64,000 bases of DNA from VRUE01 sp044867645 (GTDB lineage Bacteria; Actinomycetota; Thermoleophilia; Solirubrobacterales; 70-9), in assembly GCA_044867645.1 (NCBI GenBank), contig JBIOVI010000042.1, forward strand, positions 25,231 to 89,230, read 5' to 3'. Under the pieces are notes generated by a model. It saw only the letters and a list, made by a program, of their open reading frames with translations, searched no databases and was not told the DNA's origin. Below, in pieces: positions 1 to 9,821 of the stretch (its first letter is position 1; each line of letters starts with the position of its first letter). A program made the translations under genes and the position numbers.

Positions 1-2771
1 GAGCCCTGGCCCAGCTGCGCATCCTCCTGCGCTTTCTGCCCCGCCGACTGGGCTGCCGGCAGCGCTTCGAGCATTCCCTTACGGGTCGCGCCGGTGGAGT
101 CGAGCGCACCGCACTTGATCAAGCATTCGATCGCCCTTTTGTTCACCGCACGCGCGTCGACGCGCTCGCAGAAATCCCACAGCGAAGCGATCTCGCCCTC
201 CTCGCGAGCGCGCAGGATCGCCTCGACCGCGCTGTGGCCGACGTTCTTGACCGCGTCGAGGCCGAAGCGGATCGCCTTCTCGGAGACGACGAAGTCGTGG
301 CCGGAGGAATTGACGTCGGGCGGCAGCACGTCGATGCCCATCTCCTCGCAACGGTTGACGAAGAACGGCACCTTGTCTTTGGTGTTCATCACCGAGGAGA
401 TCACGGCCGCCATGTACTCGGCCGGGTAGTTGGCCTTGAGGTATGCGGTGCGGTAGGCGATCAGCGCGTAGCAGGCGGCGTGCGACTTGTTGAAGGAATA
501 GTCGGCGGCGGCCTCCATCAGCGACCACATATCGCTGGCCACCTTCGTCGCGGTGCCCGAGGCCTTCATCCCCTCCATAAATTTGGCCTTCATCGTCGCC
601 ATCAGGTCGCGCTTCTTCTTGCCGATCGCCTTGCGCAGGTCGTCCGCCTCGGCCGGGCTGAAGCCGGCCATCCGCTTGGCGATCTCCATCAGCTGCTCCT
701 GGTAGAGAACGCAGCCGTAGGTGGGCTCGGTGATCGGTCGCAGGCGATCGTCGGGATAGGTGACCGCTTCGGGGTTGCGCTTTCCCTTCGCGTAGTCGGG
801 GATGTAGCGCATCGCACCGGGCCGGTAGAGGGAGACGAGGGCAACGATGTCGTCGAACTCGGTCGGCCGCACCTTCTTCATCGCCTCGCGCATGCCCTCC
901 GACTCGAGCTGGAAGACTCCGGTGCCGTCGCCCCTGGCGAGCATCTCGAAGGTCTCGGCATCGTCCATCGGGATCTCGGTCATCTCCAGCTCGACCCCGC
1001 GCGAACGGCGGATGATCTCGACCGCGTCCTCGATCACGTCGAGGTTGCGCAGGCCGAGGAAGTCCATCTTCAGCAGGCCAATCTCCTCGATCGGGCCCAT
1101 CGAGTACTGGGTCACGACCTTGTACTGGCGCTCGCCCTTGCCGCCGTTGCCGTTGGCGGGGGCGCCCCGATCCTCTGCCAGCTGCAGCGGCACGATCTCC
1201 TGCAGCGGGCGGTCGGCGATCACCACCGCGGCGGCGTGGATCGAGTTGTTGCGGATGATCCCCTCCAACCCCTGGGCGACGTCGAGGATCCGCTTCGCGT
1301 CGGGCTCGGAATCGTAGGTCCGTTTCAGCTCCTGGCCCGGCTTGAGGCATTCCTCGAAGGATGGGTTGCGACCGAGGATCGGCTCGGGAATCTGCTTGGC
1401 GAGGCGGTCGCCGCTGCCGTAGTCGAAGCCGAGCACGCGGGCGGCGTCGCGAGTGGCGGCACGTGGCGCCATCTTGCCGAAGGTGACGATCTGGGCGACC
1501 GACTCGCGCCCGTATTTCTCTCCCACATAGCGGATCACCCGCTCTCGCCCGCGCACGGAGAAGTCGATGTCGATGTCCGGCATCGATTTGCGCCCTGGAT
1601 TGAGGAAGCGCTCGAACAGCAGGTCGTTGGCGAGTGGGTCGAGGTCGGTGATGTTGAGCGAATAGGAGACGATCGAGCCGGCGGCCGAGCCGCGCCCAGG
1701 TCCGACCGCGACGCCGTTCTCCTTGGCGTAGCGGATGAAGTCCCAGACGATCAGGAAATAGGAGGCGAAGCCCATCTCCTCGATCACCCCGAGCTCGAAC
1801 TCGAGCCGCTCGACCGCCTCGGCGGGAGGCGGGTCGCCGTAGCGGGCGCGCAGCCCCTCGCCGGCGATCTTGCGCAGCATCGCCTCCGGCTCTGAGCCGT
1901 CCGGGGTCGGGTAGCGCGGCAGCAGCAATTTGCCCAGCTCGATCTCGATCTCGCAGCGCTCGGCGATCTCCAGCGTGGTCGGGATCGCCTCCGGCCACTC
2001 GGCGAACGAGCCCGCCATCTCCTCGTTGCTCTTGAGGAAGAACTCGTTGGTATCGAAGCTCAGCTTCGGCGCTTCCAGGGTCGACTTGGTCTGCACGCAG
2101 AGCAGCGCCGCATGGTTGTCGAAGTCCTCGCGGCGCAGGTAGTGCACGTCGGCGGTGCCGACCAGCGGCCGGTTCAGCTCGCGAGCGAAGCGGGCAATGC
2201 CCTGGTTCGCCTTCTCCTGCTCGTCGAGCCCGTTTTTCTGCACCTCGAAATAGACCTGCTCCGGGCCGAAGGCCTGGATCAGGTCGTCGAGGTGGGCGCG
2301 GGCATCGTCGGGCCGCTCCTCGACCAGGCGACGGCAGAAGCGCGATTGCAGGCACCCGGTGAGAACGATGACGCCCTCGGAGTGAGCCGAGAGCAGCTCC
2401 ATGTCGACGTTGGCCTTGCCGCGCGAGAAGCCTTCCAGGAAGCCCGCGGAGGTGAGCTTGACCAGGTTGGCGAAGCCAGCGTCGTTCTCGGCCAGCAGGG
2501 TGAGGTGGTTGCGCTCGTACTTCGGCTTTTCCTTGATCGACGCGACATCGTCGACGAGATAAGCCTCCAGCCCTGCGATCGGTTTGATCCCATGCTTCTT
2601 ACAGGCCTTGTAGAGGTCGACAGCTCCGTTCATCACGCCGTGGTCGGTAAGTCCCAGCGCGGGCTGGCCAAGCTCCGCCGCCCGTGCTGCCATTGCGTCG
2701 ATCTTGCAGGCGCCGTCGAGCAGCGAATACTCGCTGTGGGCATGGAGGTGGACTGCGGCGGGAGAACTCAA
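1..2771 (-). CDS. dnaE: DNA polymerase III alpha subunit, 5' part (runs off the window start)
   Basis: Replicative polymerase catalytic subunit; 923 codons are present of about 1180 usual for the family, and the 3' end lies outside the window. The PHP domain is at the N terminus with HLHAHSEYS at residues 8-16. The palm signature PDIDIDF is at 398-404, placing D401 and D403 as the metal-binding aspartates, and a third acidic residue lies in KMDFLGLR near D570. The TTG start at 2771 is chosen because an in-frame stop lies a few codons upstream and homology begins at once. The gene is divergent from the two-component system, with 131 bases between. A longer minus-strand frame across 79-2355 is a shadow. 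Only the start codon is uncertain. Confidence 0.96.
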   Translation of the reverse strand, partial: MSSPAAVHLHAHSEYSLLDGACKIDAMAARAAELGQPALGLTDHGVMNGAVDLYKACKKHGIKPIAGLEAYLVDDVASIKEKPKYERNHLTLLAENDAGFANLVKLTSAGFLEGFSRGKANVDMELLSAHSEGVIVLTGCLQSRFCRRLVEERPDDARAHLDDLIQAFGPEQVYFEVQKNGLDEQEKANQGIARFARELNRPLVGTADVHYLRREDFDNHAALLCVQTKSTLEAPKLSFDTNEFFLKSNEEMAGSFAEWPEAIPTTLEIAERCEIEIELGKLLLPRYPTPDGSEPEAMLRKIAGEGLRARYGDPPPAEAVERLEFELGVIEEMGFASYFLIVWDFIRYAKENGVAVGPGRGSAAGSIVSYSLNITDLDPLANDLLFERFLNPGRKSMPDIDIDFSVRGRERVIRYVGEKYGRESVAQIVTFGKMAPRAATRDAARVLGFDYGSGDRLAKQIPEPILGRNPSFEECLKPGQELKRTYDSEPDAKRILDVAQGLEGIIRNNSIHAAAVVIADRPLQEIVPLQLAEDRGAPANGNGGKGERQYKVVTQYSMGPIEEIGLLKMDFLGLRNLDVIEDAVEIIRRSRGVELEMTEIPMDDAETFEMLARGDGTGVFQLESEGMREAMKKVRPTEFDDIVALVSLYRPGAMRYIPDYAKGKRNPEAVTYPDDRLRPITEPTYGCVLYQEQLMEIAKRMAGFSPAEADDLRKAIGKKKRDLMATMKAKFMEGMKASGTATKVASDMWSLMEAAADYSFNKSHAACYALIAYRTAYLKANYPAEYMAAVISSVMNTKDKVPFFVNRCEEMGIDVLPPDVNSSGHDFVVSEKAIRFGLDAVKNVGHSAVEAILRAREEGEIASLWDFCERVDARAVNKRAIECLIKCGALDSTGATRKGMLEALPAAQSAGQKAQEDAQLGQG

Positions 2772-2889
2772 GGCTGCGTCCGATCATGCCAAGCGGCGCA
2801 GATGCCAACCGCCCCTGAACACGCGCCTTGCGGGTATATGCGTGCCTAAATTCGCGCTAAAAGCAGGCGAAGTCTCGGTCAGACAGGGC

Positions 2890-2902
2890 TAACATCGTTG
2901 CG
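2890..2902 (+). promoter_or_regulatory. Candidate -10 element; response-regulator mRNA possibly leaderless
   Basis: TAACAT at 2890-2895 is followed after seven bases by the ATG at 2903, and there is no Shine-Dalgarno-like sequence between. Transcription would start at or next to the ATG. Leaderless mRNAs are common in Actinobacteria. No clear -35 box is seen, so this is a weak prediction. Confidence 0.35.
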
Positions 2903-3598
2903 ATGCTGGCAACCGACATCGATCCCGCCGGAGGGCGCGTGCTCGTCGTCGAGGACGATGCGGAGATCGCCGACGTGCTGCGTCGTTCGCTCCGCAACGA
3001 GGGCTACGAGGTGCGGACGTCCGTCGATGGGGTCGAGGCGCTCGATGCCGCGATCGGTTTCGTCCCCGACCTGGTCGTGCTCGACCTCGGCCTGCCGCGG
3101 CTCGACGGGGTCGAGGTCTGCCGCCGCCTGCGGGCGGACAGCGACGTCCCGATCCTGATGCTGACCGCGCGGGCGGAGACCGAGGACAGGGTCGATGGCC
3201 TCGACAGCGGCGCCGACGACTATCTGGTGAAGCCGTTCGAGCGCAAGGAGCTGCTGGCCCGGATCCGCGCCCTGCTGCGTCGCCGGCCGCCACGCGGCTC
3301 CGCCTCGCTGCAGGTCGGGGACCTGAGCCTCAACCCGGACACCCGCGAGGTGCGGCGCGGCCAGCGCGAGCTCGAGCTGACCAACCGCGAGTTTGAGCTG
3401 CTCGAGTACATGATGCGAAACGAGCGCCTGGTCGTCTCGCGCGAGCGCCTGCTCGACGAGGTCTGGGGCTACGACCCGATGGCGGCCACCAACACGATCG
3501 ACGTCTTCATCTCCAATCTGCGCCGCAAGCTCGAGGCCGGCGAGGAGACCCGCCTTCTCCACACCAAACGCGGCGCGGGCTACGTCTTGAAGGAGTAG
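2903..3598 (+). CDS. OmpR/PhoB-family response regulator
   Basis: 231-residue two-component response regulator. The receiver domain spans about residues 12-125: acidic pocket E18/D19/D20, phosphoacceptor D61 in VVLDLGLPRLDG, T88 and K110 (YLVKPF). A winged-helix DNA-binding domain of the PhoB type fills 135-229, ending in a typical hairpin (HTKRGAGYVLKE). The gene is 17 bases upstream of its histidine kinase, so the two form one transcription unit. The arrangement resembles MprAB-type actinobacterial pairs. The stimulus and regulon cannot be read from the sequence. Confidence 0.93.
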   Translation: MLATDIDPAGGRVLVVEDDAEIADVLRRSLRNEGYEVRTSVDGVEALDAAIGFVPDLVVLDLGLPRLDGVEVCRRLRADSDVPILMLTARAETEDRVDGLDSGADDYLVKPFERKELLARIRALLRRRPPRGSASLQVGDLSLNPDTREVRRGQRELELTNREFELLEYMMRNERLVVSRERLLDEVWGYDPMAATNTIDVFISNLRRKLEAGEETRLLHTKRGAGYVLKE

Positions 3599-3615
3599 GT
3601 CCCATCGGCCGGCTC

Positions 3616-5040
3616 ATGCACCCGCGCGGCTGGCCAGTTCGCTGGAGGCTCGCCGCGACCTCGGCCGGCTTGACGCTGGCGATCCTGGTCCTCTTCGGCG
3701 TCATCATCGGCAACCTCGCCGCACAGCGAGTCCGCGATGACTTCAACCGCGAGATGGCCGGGGCCGTCTCGGTCCTTGCCTCCCAGGTCCAGATCGTCGA
3801 CACGATCACCAACACGCTGATCATCCGCGAGCCGGACCTCGGCGACTTCGTCAGCCCCAATGACGCCTCGGTACGGATCTACGACGCCCGCGCGCAGCAG
3901 CTCGACACCAGTCCGAACGCGGCTGAGCTGGGGCCGCCGACCCCCGGTGTCCACAGTGTCGGCGAGATGCGTGTGGTCACGGTCGTCCTGCGCAGCCGCC
4001 AAAGCGGCCGGATCGCGGGCTACGTCCAGTACGGCCGCAACCAGCAGCACGTCGACTCGACCATCGATCGCCTCTGGCTGTTCATCGCGGCGGGCGTGCT
4101 GGGGGCAACCCTGCTGGCCAGCCTCGCCGGGGTCGCGATCGCGCGGCGAGCGATGCGGCCCATCTCTTCCCTGACCGCCACGGCTCGGACAATCGCCGAG
4201 ACCGGCGATCCCTCCAGCCACATGCCCCAGCCTCCGGCCGACGATGAGGTGGGCGAGCTGGCGCAAACGCTCGAGCAGATGCTTCGCTCGCTCGATGCCA
4301 CTCGCGCCGAGCGCGAAGCGGCCCTGAAGAGGCAGCGCGAGTTCGTCGCCGACGCGTCGCACGAGCTGCGCACCCCGCTGACCAGCATCCTCGCCAACCT
4401 GGAGCTGCTCCAGGCCTCGCTCGAGCAGCTAGGAGGAGAGGAGGAGCGGGCGATGGTCGACTCGGCGTTGCGCTCCTCGAGCCGGATGAGCCGCCTGGTC
4501 GCCGACCTGCTACTCCTCGCGCGGGCCGACGCCGGTCGGATCGGCGCCCGGACCAGGTGCGATTTGGCCGAGGCGGCCGCCAGTGCGGTGGCGGAGGTCG
4601 CGCCGACGATCGGCGAACGCGAGCTACGGATCGAAAACGACCGGCCGCTGCCGGTCGACGGCAATCCCGACGAGTTGCACCGAATGATTCTCAACCTGCT
4701 CGACAACGCGGTCCGCCACACCCCTGCCGGCTCGAGGATCGAGCTGCGTCTGCGCGCCGAGGATGCCGACGCGGTGCTCGAAGTCGCGGATGATGGTCCG
4801 GGCGTGCCGTCCCAGCTGCGCGGGCAGATTTTCGAGCGCTTCGTCCGCGGCGAAGGACCGGCCGACACCGCGGTGGGTGGCGGCAGCGGCCTCGGACTCG
4901 CGATCGTCCGCGCGGTGGCTAGCTCGCACGGGGGCAGCGTCGAGGTTGGTGAGTCCGATCGCGGCGGCGCCCTCTTCCGTGTTCGGCTACCTCTGGGGAA
5001 ATCTCACCACGGAATTAGCCCCGCTTTAGATCGGCTTTAG
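3616..5040 (+). CDS. Membrane sensor histidine kinase
   Basis: 474-residue HAMP-type sensor kinase. TM1 is at about residues 12-34, followed by an extracytoplasmic sensor region of roughly 115 residues, TM2 at about 153-176, and HAMP at about 176-230. The HisKA motif FVADASHELRTPL carries phosphorylated H249. The HATPase domain shows the N box (LLDNAVRH), DDGPGVP and GSGLGLAIV. It is the cognate kinase of the regulator just upstream. The sensor region shows no recognisable ligand motif. A bidirectional terminator follows before the convergent RNase J gene. Confidence 0.93.
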   Translation: MHPRGWPVRWRLAATSAGLTLAILVLFGVIIGNLAAQRVRDDFNREMAGAVSVLASQVQIVDTITNTLIIREPDLGDFVSPNDASVRIYDARAQQLDTSPNAAELGPPTPGVHSVGEMRVVTVVLRSRQSGRIAGYVQYGRNQQHVDSTIDRLWLFIAAGVLGATLLASLAGVAIARRAMRPISSLTATARTIAETGDPSSHMPQPPADDEVGELAQTLEQMLRSLDATRAEREAALKRQREFVADASHELRTPLTSILANLELLQASLEQLGGEEERAMVDSALRSSSRMSRLVADLLLLARADAGRIGARTRCDLAEAAASAVAEVAPTIGERELRIENDRPLPVDGNPDELHRMILNLLDNAVRHTPAGSRIELRLRAEDADAVLEVADDGPGVPSQLRGQIFERFVRGEGPADTAVGGGSGLGLAIVRAVASSHGGSVEVGESDRGGALFRVRLPLGKSHHGISPALDRL

Positions 5041-5074
5041 CAGCCGGATCTAGCTTCTACCGCGGACGAGACAC

Positions 5075-5119
5075 AAAGGGACTCGCCGGCTCTCCCCAAC
5101 GCGGTCGGCGGGTCCCTTT
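5075..5119. terminator. Bidirectional terminator hairpin between kinase and RNase J genes
   Basis: A 14-base arm at 5075-5088 (aaagggactcgccg) pairs with 5106-5119 (cggcgggtcccttt), with one G-T pair and a 17-base loop. It lies between convergent stop codons and begins with AAA and ends with TTT, so it can serve both strands. Confidence 0.8.
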
Positions 5120-5137
5120 CTTTGCCGCTCGCGCCCG

Positions 5138-6799
5138 CTAGACCTCAACCACCACCGGCAGGATCATCGGCCGGCTGCGCAGCTTCTCGTAGACGAGCTT
5201 CGCGATCGCGTCGTGGAGGTCTTCTTGGATCAGGTGCAGCTCGCGGGTCCCGGCCCCGGCCGCGTCCTCCAGCGAGTCCTCGACCACGTCTTTGAGCTCT
5301 TCGACCAGCGGATCGCCTTCATCGGGCAGAGCGACGCCCCTGACGATCACCTCGGGGTCGGCGACGACGCTGCCGTCGTCCGAGGAGATCGTCGCGACGA
5401 CGATGAAGATGCCGTCGGCGGATATCTCCCGCCGGTCGCGCAGCGCCACGTCGTCGGGCTCGCCGACGTTTACCCCGTCGACGTAGACGACACCGGCATG
5501 GACGTCCTCGCCGAAACGGGCGCCGCTGGCATCGACCTCCAATGGCAGGCCGTTGCGACCCTGGAACACGTTCTCGGGTTCGATCCCCACCGAGTAAGCG
5601 AGGTCGGCGTGCAGCCGCAGCCGTTGATGATCGCCGTGAATCGGCATCACGTAACGCGGTTTGGTCAGGTTGATCATCAGCTTCAGCTCCTCCTGCCAGC
5701 CGTGGCCGGAGGCGTGGATCGGGGCCTCTTTCGCGGTCACCACCGAGGCGCCGATCTCGTAGATGCGGTCGATCGTTTCGTTCACGGCGCGCTCGTTGCC
5801 GGGCACCGGCGTGGCCGAGAAGACGACCGTGTCGCCGGAGTGCAGCTCGACGTCGCGGTGGTCGTTGTTCGCCATCCGCCGCAACGCCGAGAGCGGCTCT
5901 CCTTGGCTGCCGGTCGAGATCACGACCACCTTCTCATCCGGGAAGTCCTCGATCTCGCGCGGCTGGATGAAAAGGCCGGACGGCGCCGCGGCGATGCCGA
6001 GGCTGGAGGCGATGTTGAAGTTCTTGCGCATCGAGCGGCCGACCAGGGCGACCCGTCGATCGAGAGCGACGGCGGCATCGATCACCTGCTGCACGCGATG
6101 GATGTTGGAGGCGAAGGAGGTGACGATGATGCGCCCCTTGCAGGCGGAGAAGGTCTCGAGCAGCGCCGGCCCGACACTCGACTCCGAAGGCGCTATTCCC
6201 GGCCGGTCGGCGTTGGTCGAGTCGCCGCAGAGCAACAGCAGGCCGTCTCGCCCCAGCTCGGCGAGGCGCGAGATGTCGGCGGGTCGCCCATCGACCGGCG
6301 TCTGGTCGAACTTGTAGTCGCCGGTCATCAGGATCTTGCCCACCTCGGTGTCGATGATCACGCCGCGGGCATCGGGGATCGAGTGCGAGAGGTGGACGAG
6401 CTCCAGCTCGAAGGGGCCCGCCTTGACCTTCTCGCCGGCCGGCAGCTCCTCCAGCGGCGCCTCCTTCAGCTTGTGCTCGTCGAGCTTGGAGCGGACCATG
6501 CCGATCGTCAGCAGGCCGCCGTAGATGACTGGCGGCATGCCGATCTCGCGCAGCACGTACGGCAGCGCCCCGACGTGGTCCTCGTGGCCGTGAGTGAGGA
6601 CGATGGCCTCGATGTCCTCGGCGCGGTCGCGCAGGTAGGAGAAGTCCGGCAGGACCAGGTCGATCCCGAGCATCTCCGCGGTCGGGAACATCAACCCGGT
6701 GTCGACCACGACGATCCGACCGCCGTACTCGATCACAGTCATGTTCTTGCCGATCTCGCCCAGCCCGCCGAGCGGCAGCACTCGCAGCTTCGACGCCAT
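5138..6799 (-). CDS. rnj: Ribonuclease J
   Basis: 553-residue metallo-beta-lactamase/beta-CASP ribonuclease with endonuclease and 5'-3' exonuclease activity in RNA processing and decay. Metal-binding HGHEDH is at residues 70-75. The beta-CASP region and the C-terminal domain are intact and the length is normal. The stop-to-start distance from dapA is only four bases, giving a dapA-rnj pair as seen in other Actinobacteria. It is the last gene of the long minus-strand run that also encodes pnp, so two RNA-decay enzymes share this cluster. Confidence 0.95.
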   Translation of the reverse strand: MASKLRVLPLGGLGEIGKNMTVIEYGGRIVVVDTGLMFPTAEMLGIDLVLPDFSYLRDRAEDIEAIVLTHGHEDHVGALPYVLREIGMPPVIYGGLLTIGMVRSKLDEHKLKEAPLEELPAGEKVKAGPFELELVHLSHSIPDARGVIIDTEVGKILMTGDYKFDQTPVDGRPADISRLAELGRDGLLLLCGDSTNADRPGIAPSESSVGPALLETFSACKGRIIVTSFASNIHRVQQVIDAAVALDRRVALVGRSMRKNFNIASSLGIAAAPSGLFIQPREIEDFPDEKVVVISTGSQGEPLSALRRMANNDHRDVELHSGDTVVFSATPVPGNERAVNETIDRIYEIGASVVTAKEAPIHASGHGWQEELKLMINLTKPRYVMPIHGDHQRLRLHADLAYSVGIEPENVFQGRNGLPLEVDASGARFGEDVHAGVVYVDGVNVGEPDDVALRDRREISADGIFIVVATISSDDGSVVADPEVIVRGVALPDEGDPLVEELKDVVEDSLEDAAGAGTRELHLIQEDLHDAIAKLVYEKLRSRPMILPVVVEV

Positions 6800-6803
6800 T
6801 TGG

Positions 6804-7679
6804 CTAGGAACCCACCGCGACGCCGACGGCGTCGAGCGCCTCGCGTACCGCCGTGCGCTGCTCCGGGTCGACTTCAGCCAAGGGTAGGCGCAAAGCGCCG
6901 GAGGGGATCAAGCCGACCATCTCCAGTGCCGCCTTCAGCGGGATCGGGTTGGTGACCATCCCGAGTGCCTCATACAGGGGCTGCAGCTCGGCGTCGATCT
7001 CTCGCGCCCGCTCCAGATCGCCGTTCTGGGCTGCGTCCCAGATGGCTCGCATCTGGTCACCGACCAGATGCGAGCCGACGAGGATACCGCCGGCGCAACC
7101 GAGTTCGAGCGTGCGCAGGAAGACCTCGTCGTTGCCAGCCAGCACGTCCAGCCCCTCGATCGGGCCCAGATCCTCGTTGTTGGCCTGCTTGACCGCGACC
7201 ACGCTGTCGATCTCGCCGATCTGCGCGAGCAGCTCGGGGGGGACGTTGATCACCACCCTGGAGGGGATGTTGTAGGCGATCAGAGGCAGGTCGGGAACCG
7301 CTGCCGCGATCGCTTCGAAGTGGCCCATAAGTCCTGCCGGAGTGGGCTTGTTGTAGTACGGCGTGACGATCAGAGCCCCCTCGGCGCCGGCATCGGCCGC
7401 GGCCTCGGTCAGCTCGATCGAGTGGCGGGTGTCGTTGGTGCCGGTGCCGCAGATCACCGTCGCTCGATCGCCGATCTCATCGACGATGGCGGCCAGCAGC
7501 GAGATGTGCTCGGCATCGTCGAGAGTCGCCGCCTCACCGGTGGAGCCGGCGACGACGACTCCGTGTGAGCCGTGCTCGATCAGGTGCGAGGCCAGCTGCC
7601 GGGCAGCTGCCTCGTCGACTCCGCCCCCTTCGTCGAAGGGCGTCGCCATTGCGGTAATCACACCTCGGAACTCGTTCAT
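6804..7679 (-). CDS. dapA: 4-hydroxy-tetrahydrodipicolinate synthase
   Basis: 291 residues. It condenses pyruvate with aspartate semialdehyde in the lysine/diaminopimelate pathway. The Schiff-base lysine is K164 in VVAVKQ, Y136 lies in AYNIPSR, and GSTGE is at 45-49. The start is set at the ATG at 7679; the open frame extends 29 codons further upstream, but that part lies over the end of the amidase gene and is not homologous. It lies between an amidase gene and rnj, in the same cluster as dapB. Confidence 0.95.
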   Translation of the reverse strand: MNEFRGVITAMATPFDEGGGVDEAAARQLASHLIEHGSHGVVVAGSTGEAATLDDAEHISLLAAIVDEIGDRATVICGTGTNDTRHSIELTEAAADAGAEGALIVTPYYNKPTPAGLMGHFEAIAAAVPDLPLIAYNIPSRVVINVPPELLAQIGEIDSVVAVKQANNEDLGPIEGLDVLAGNDEVFLRTLELGCAGGILVGSHLVGDQMRAIWDAAQNGDLERAREIDAELQPLYEALGMVTNPIPLKAALEMVGLIPSGALRLPLAEVDPEQRTAVREALDAVGVAVGS

Positions 7680-7701
7680 CGCAGGCAGGGTATCGGGGTG
7701 G

Positions 7702-9144
7702 TCACGCGACGAAAGCCGGTGCGGTCCGGTCGGCCCACGGAACCGCCTGCTCGAGCTGGGAGGCAACTCGCAGCAACAGGTCCTCGCGGCCGAGGGGAGC
7801 GACCAGCTGGACCCCGACCGGCAACCCGTCCTCGCTCCAGTGCAAGGGCAACGAGATCGCGGGCTGGCCGGTGGCGTTGAAGGCGGCGGTGAAGCAGCCG
7901 GCGAGGAAGGCTCGCTCGAAGGCCACCATCGGGTCCGGGCCGGAGTCGTCGAAGGTGCCGAGCGGTGGCGGTGGCTCCCCCATGGTCGGGGTCAGCAAGA
8001 GGTCGAAGCCGGACTCGTGGATGCCGGCGAGCATCCGGCTCATCACCTGGTGCTGGCCGACCGCGGTCAGATAATCGCCAGCGCTGCGGCTGCGGCCGAT
8101 CTCTGCCAGCGCCCAGGTCAGGGGCTCGACATCGTCCGGCCCGATCGGCTGCCCGCCGATGGTGCCGAGCTGATCGAGCGCCTGCGCTTGGCCCGCCGCC
8201 CAGCGCACCAGGAAGGGCTCGACCATGTCGAGGCTTCCGAGCATGCTCAAATCAGGCTCCTCGACCTGATGTCCACACCCCTCCAGCGCCTTCGCACCGG
8301 CCCTTGCCGCCATCACCACCTCGGGATCCGCGTCCCGCTCGATCACGGTCTCGGTCCAAAGCGCGATTCGCAGCCTGCCAGGGTCAGCGCCGACCTCCTC
8401 GGTATACGGGCGCGATGGCGGCGGGGCGACATAGGGATCGCCCGGAGCCGGTCCGTGGACCGCCTCGAGGATCGCCGCGGTGTCCCTGACCGAACGCGAT
8501 ACGACCAGCTCGGCGGTCAGGCCGGACATGAAATCGCCGACAAGCGGGCCCTCGCTGGTGCGCTGGCGGCTCGGCTTGAGGCCCACCAGGCCGCAGTTGG
8601 CCGCCGGGATGCGGATCGAGCCGCCGCCGTCGTTGGCGTGGGCCATCGGCACCATGCCCGCCGCCACCGCGGCCGCCGAGCCACCGCTCGACCCACCGGT
8701 CGAGCGATCCAGGTTCCAGGGGTTGCGACTCGGTCCATAGGCGCGCGGCTCGGTCGTCGGCAGGATCCCCAGCTCGGGGCAGTTCGTCTTGCCGATCGTG
8801 ATAAGCCCCGCGGCACGGAAGCGCTCCGCCAGGAAGGTGTCGACCGGCGCCCGAAAATCGCGTTCCTTCAGATAACCCATACCCAGGTGCAGCGGCTGAC
8901 CGGCGAAGGCCGCGCCAAGGTCCTTGAGCAGGAAGGGGACGCCCTTGAAGGGCCCGTCGGGGAGGTCTCCCCGAGCCGCTTCGAGCCCCTCCTCGAAGAG
9001 CGGGTGGATGACGGCGTTGATGTCGCCATTGGTCGCTTCGATGCGTGCGATCGCCGCTTCGGTCAGCTCGGCGGCGGTCGCCTCGCCGCCGCGGATCAGA
9101 TCGGCCTGGGCGGTGGCATCAAGGCGTGCGAGCTCGTCTCCCAT
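7702..9144 (-). CDS. Amidase-signature family amidohydrolase
   Basis: 480 residues with the amidase-signature Ser-cisSer-Lys triad: K74 in FLLKDLG, the Gly/Ser-rich stretch STGGSSGGS (148-156) and nucleophile S176 in GGSIRIP. The ATG at 9144 is chosen because the 103 additional upstream codons run antiframe through dapB. The family includes amidases of small amides and GatA. No GatB or GatC partner is adjacent, so it is more likely a stand-alone amidase than the tRNA amidotransferase subunit. Its placement between dapB and dapA is conspicuous, but the substrate is unknown. Confidence 0.85.
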   Translation of the reverse strand: MGDELARLDATAQADLIRGGEATAAELTEAAIARIEATNGDINAVIHPLFEEGLEAARGDLPDGPFKGVPFLLKDLGAAFAGQPLHLGMGYLKERDFRAPVDTFLAERFRAAGLITIGKTNCPELGILPTTEPRAYGPSRNPWNLDRSTGGSSGGSAAAVAAGMVPMAHANDGGGSIRIPAANCGLVGLKPSRQRTSEGPLVGDFMSGLTAELVVSRSVRDTAAILEAVHGPAPGDPYVAPPPSRPYTEEVGADPGRLRIALWTETVIERDADPEVVMAARAGAKALEGCGHQVEEPDLSMLGSLDMVEPFLVRWAAGQAQALDQLGTIGGQPIGPDDVEPLTWALAEIGRSRSAGDYLTAVGQHQVMSRMLAGIHESGFDLLLTPTMGEPPPPLGTFDDSGPDPMVAFERAFLAGCFTAAFNATGQPAISLPLHWSEDGLPVGVQLVAPLGREDLLLRVASQLEQAVPWADRTAPAFVA

Positions 9145-9155
9145 GGTTGGGGAAC

Positions 9156-9821
9156 CTACAGCAGCTTCTCGAGGCCGACCGTAAAGCGGTCCGGCAGGCC
9201 GGCGACCTTGCGAACCGCGAGCAGGACGCCCGGCATGAAGGAGACCCGGTCGATCGAGTCGTGGCGGATCGAGAGCGTCTGACCCTCGCCGCCGAAGATC
9301 GCTTCCTGGTGCGCGACAAGCCCCGGAAGCCGCACCGAGTGGATCGGCTCGTGGACATTGCCGCCGGCATCCCGGATTAGCTCCGCGGTTCGGTTGGCGG
9401 TACCGGACGGCGCATCGAGCTTGCGGTCGTGGTGCAGCTCGACGATCTCGCACTCCGGCATGTGGGCGGCGACCGTCTGCGCCACCTCCATCAGCAGCAC
9501 GGCGCCGATCGCGAAGTTAGGGGCGACGAAGCAGTTCGCCTCGCTTCCCTCGGCTACCTCGCGGAGCGCTTCGAGGTCGAAGCCAGTCGTGCCGACCACC
9601 GCGTGGACGCCTGCCTCGAGAGCGGCTCTCACGTTGTCCAGCGCCGTGTCCGGGGTGCTGAAGTCGACGACGACGTCGGCCTCGCCAAGCACGCTGCCGA
9701 GCTCTACTCCGAGGGCTGGATCGGCCTTCGCCGCTAGCTCCATGCCCTCGCCCCCTTCCACCGCTTCGCAGACGGTCTGGCCCATTCGACCGGCCGCACC
9801 CGAGACCGCGACCCGGATCAT
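9156..9821 (-). CDS. dapB: 4-hydroxy-tetrahydrodipicolinate reductase
   Basis: 221 residues, slightly short for the family (about 245-270). It reduces the DapA product using NAD(P)H. The nucleotide-binding glycine motif is VSGAAGRMGQ near residues 7-14, and the substrate site is EIVELHHDRKLDAPSGTA near residue 130, with the active-site His and Lys. The start overlaps the stop of the M16 peptidase gene by four bases (ATGA), indicating translational coupling. Confidence 0.94.
   Translation of the reverse strand: MIRVAVSGAAGRMGQTVCEAVEGGEGMELAAKADPALGVELGSVLGEADVVVDFSTPDTALDNVRAALEAGVHAVVGTTGFDLEALREVAEGSEANCFVAPNFAIGAVLLMEVAQTVAAHMPECEIVELHHDRKLDAPSGTANRTAELIRDAGGNVHEPIHSVRLPGLVAHQEAIFGGEGQTLSIRHDSIDRVSFMPGVLLAVRKVAGLPDRFTVGLEKLL

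Noticed and set aside
79..2355. A minus-strand frame of 758 codons
   Set aside because: Different frame from the conserved DnaE translation; its Arg/Pro-rich sequence has no homology signal.
5213..6955. A plus-strand frame of 580 codons opposite RNase J
   Set aside because: Shadow of rnj; low-complexity His/Asp/Arg-rich translation with no recognisable fold.
7702..9144. GatA subunit of glutamyl-tRNA(Gln) amidotransferase
   Set aside because: No gatC or gatB adjacent and the sequence around the active site fits a general amidase better.
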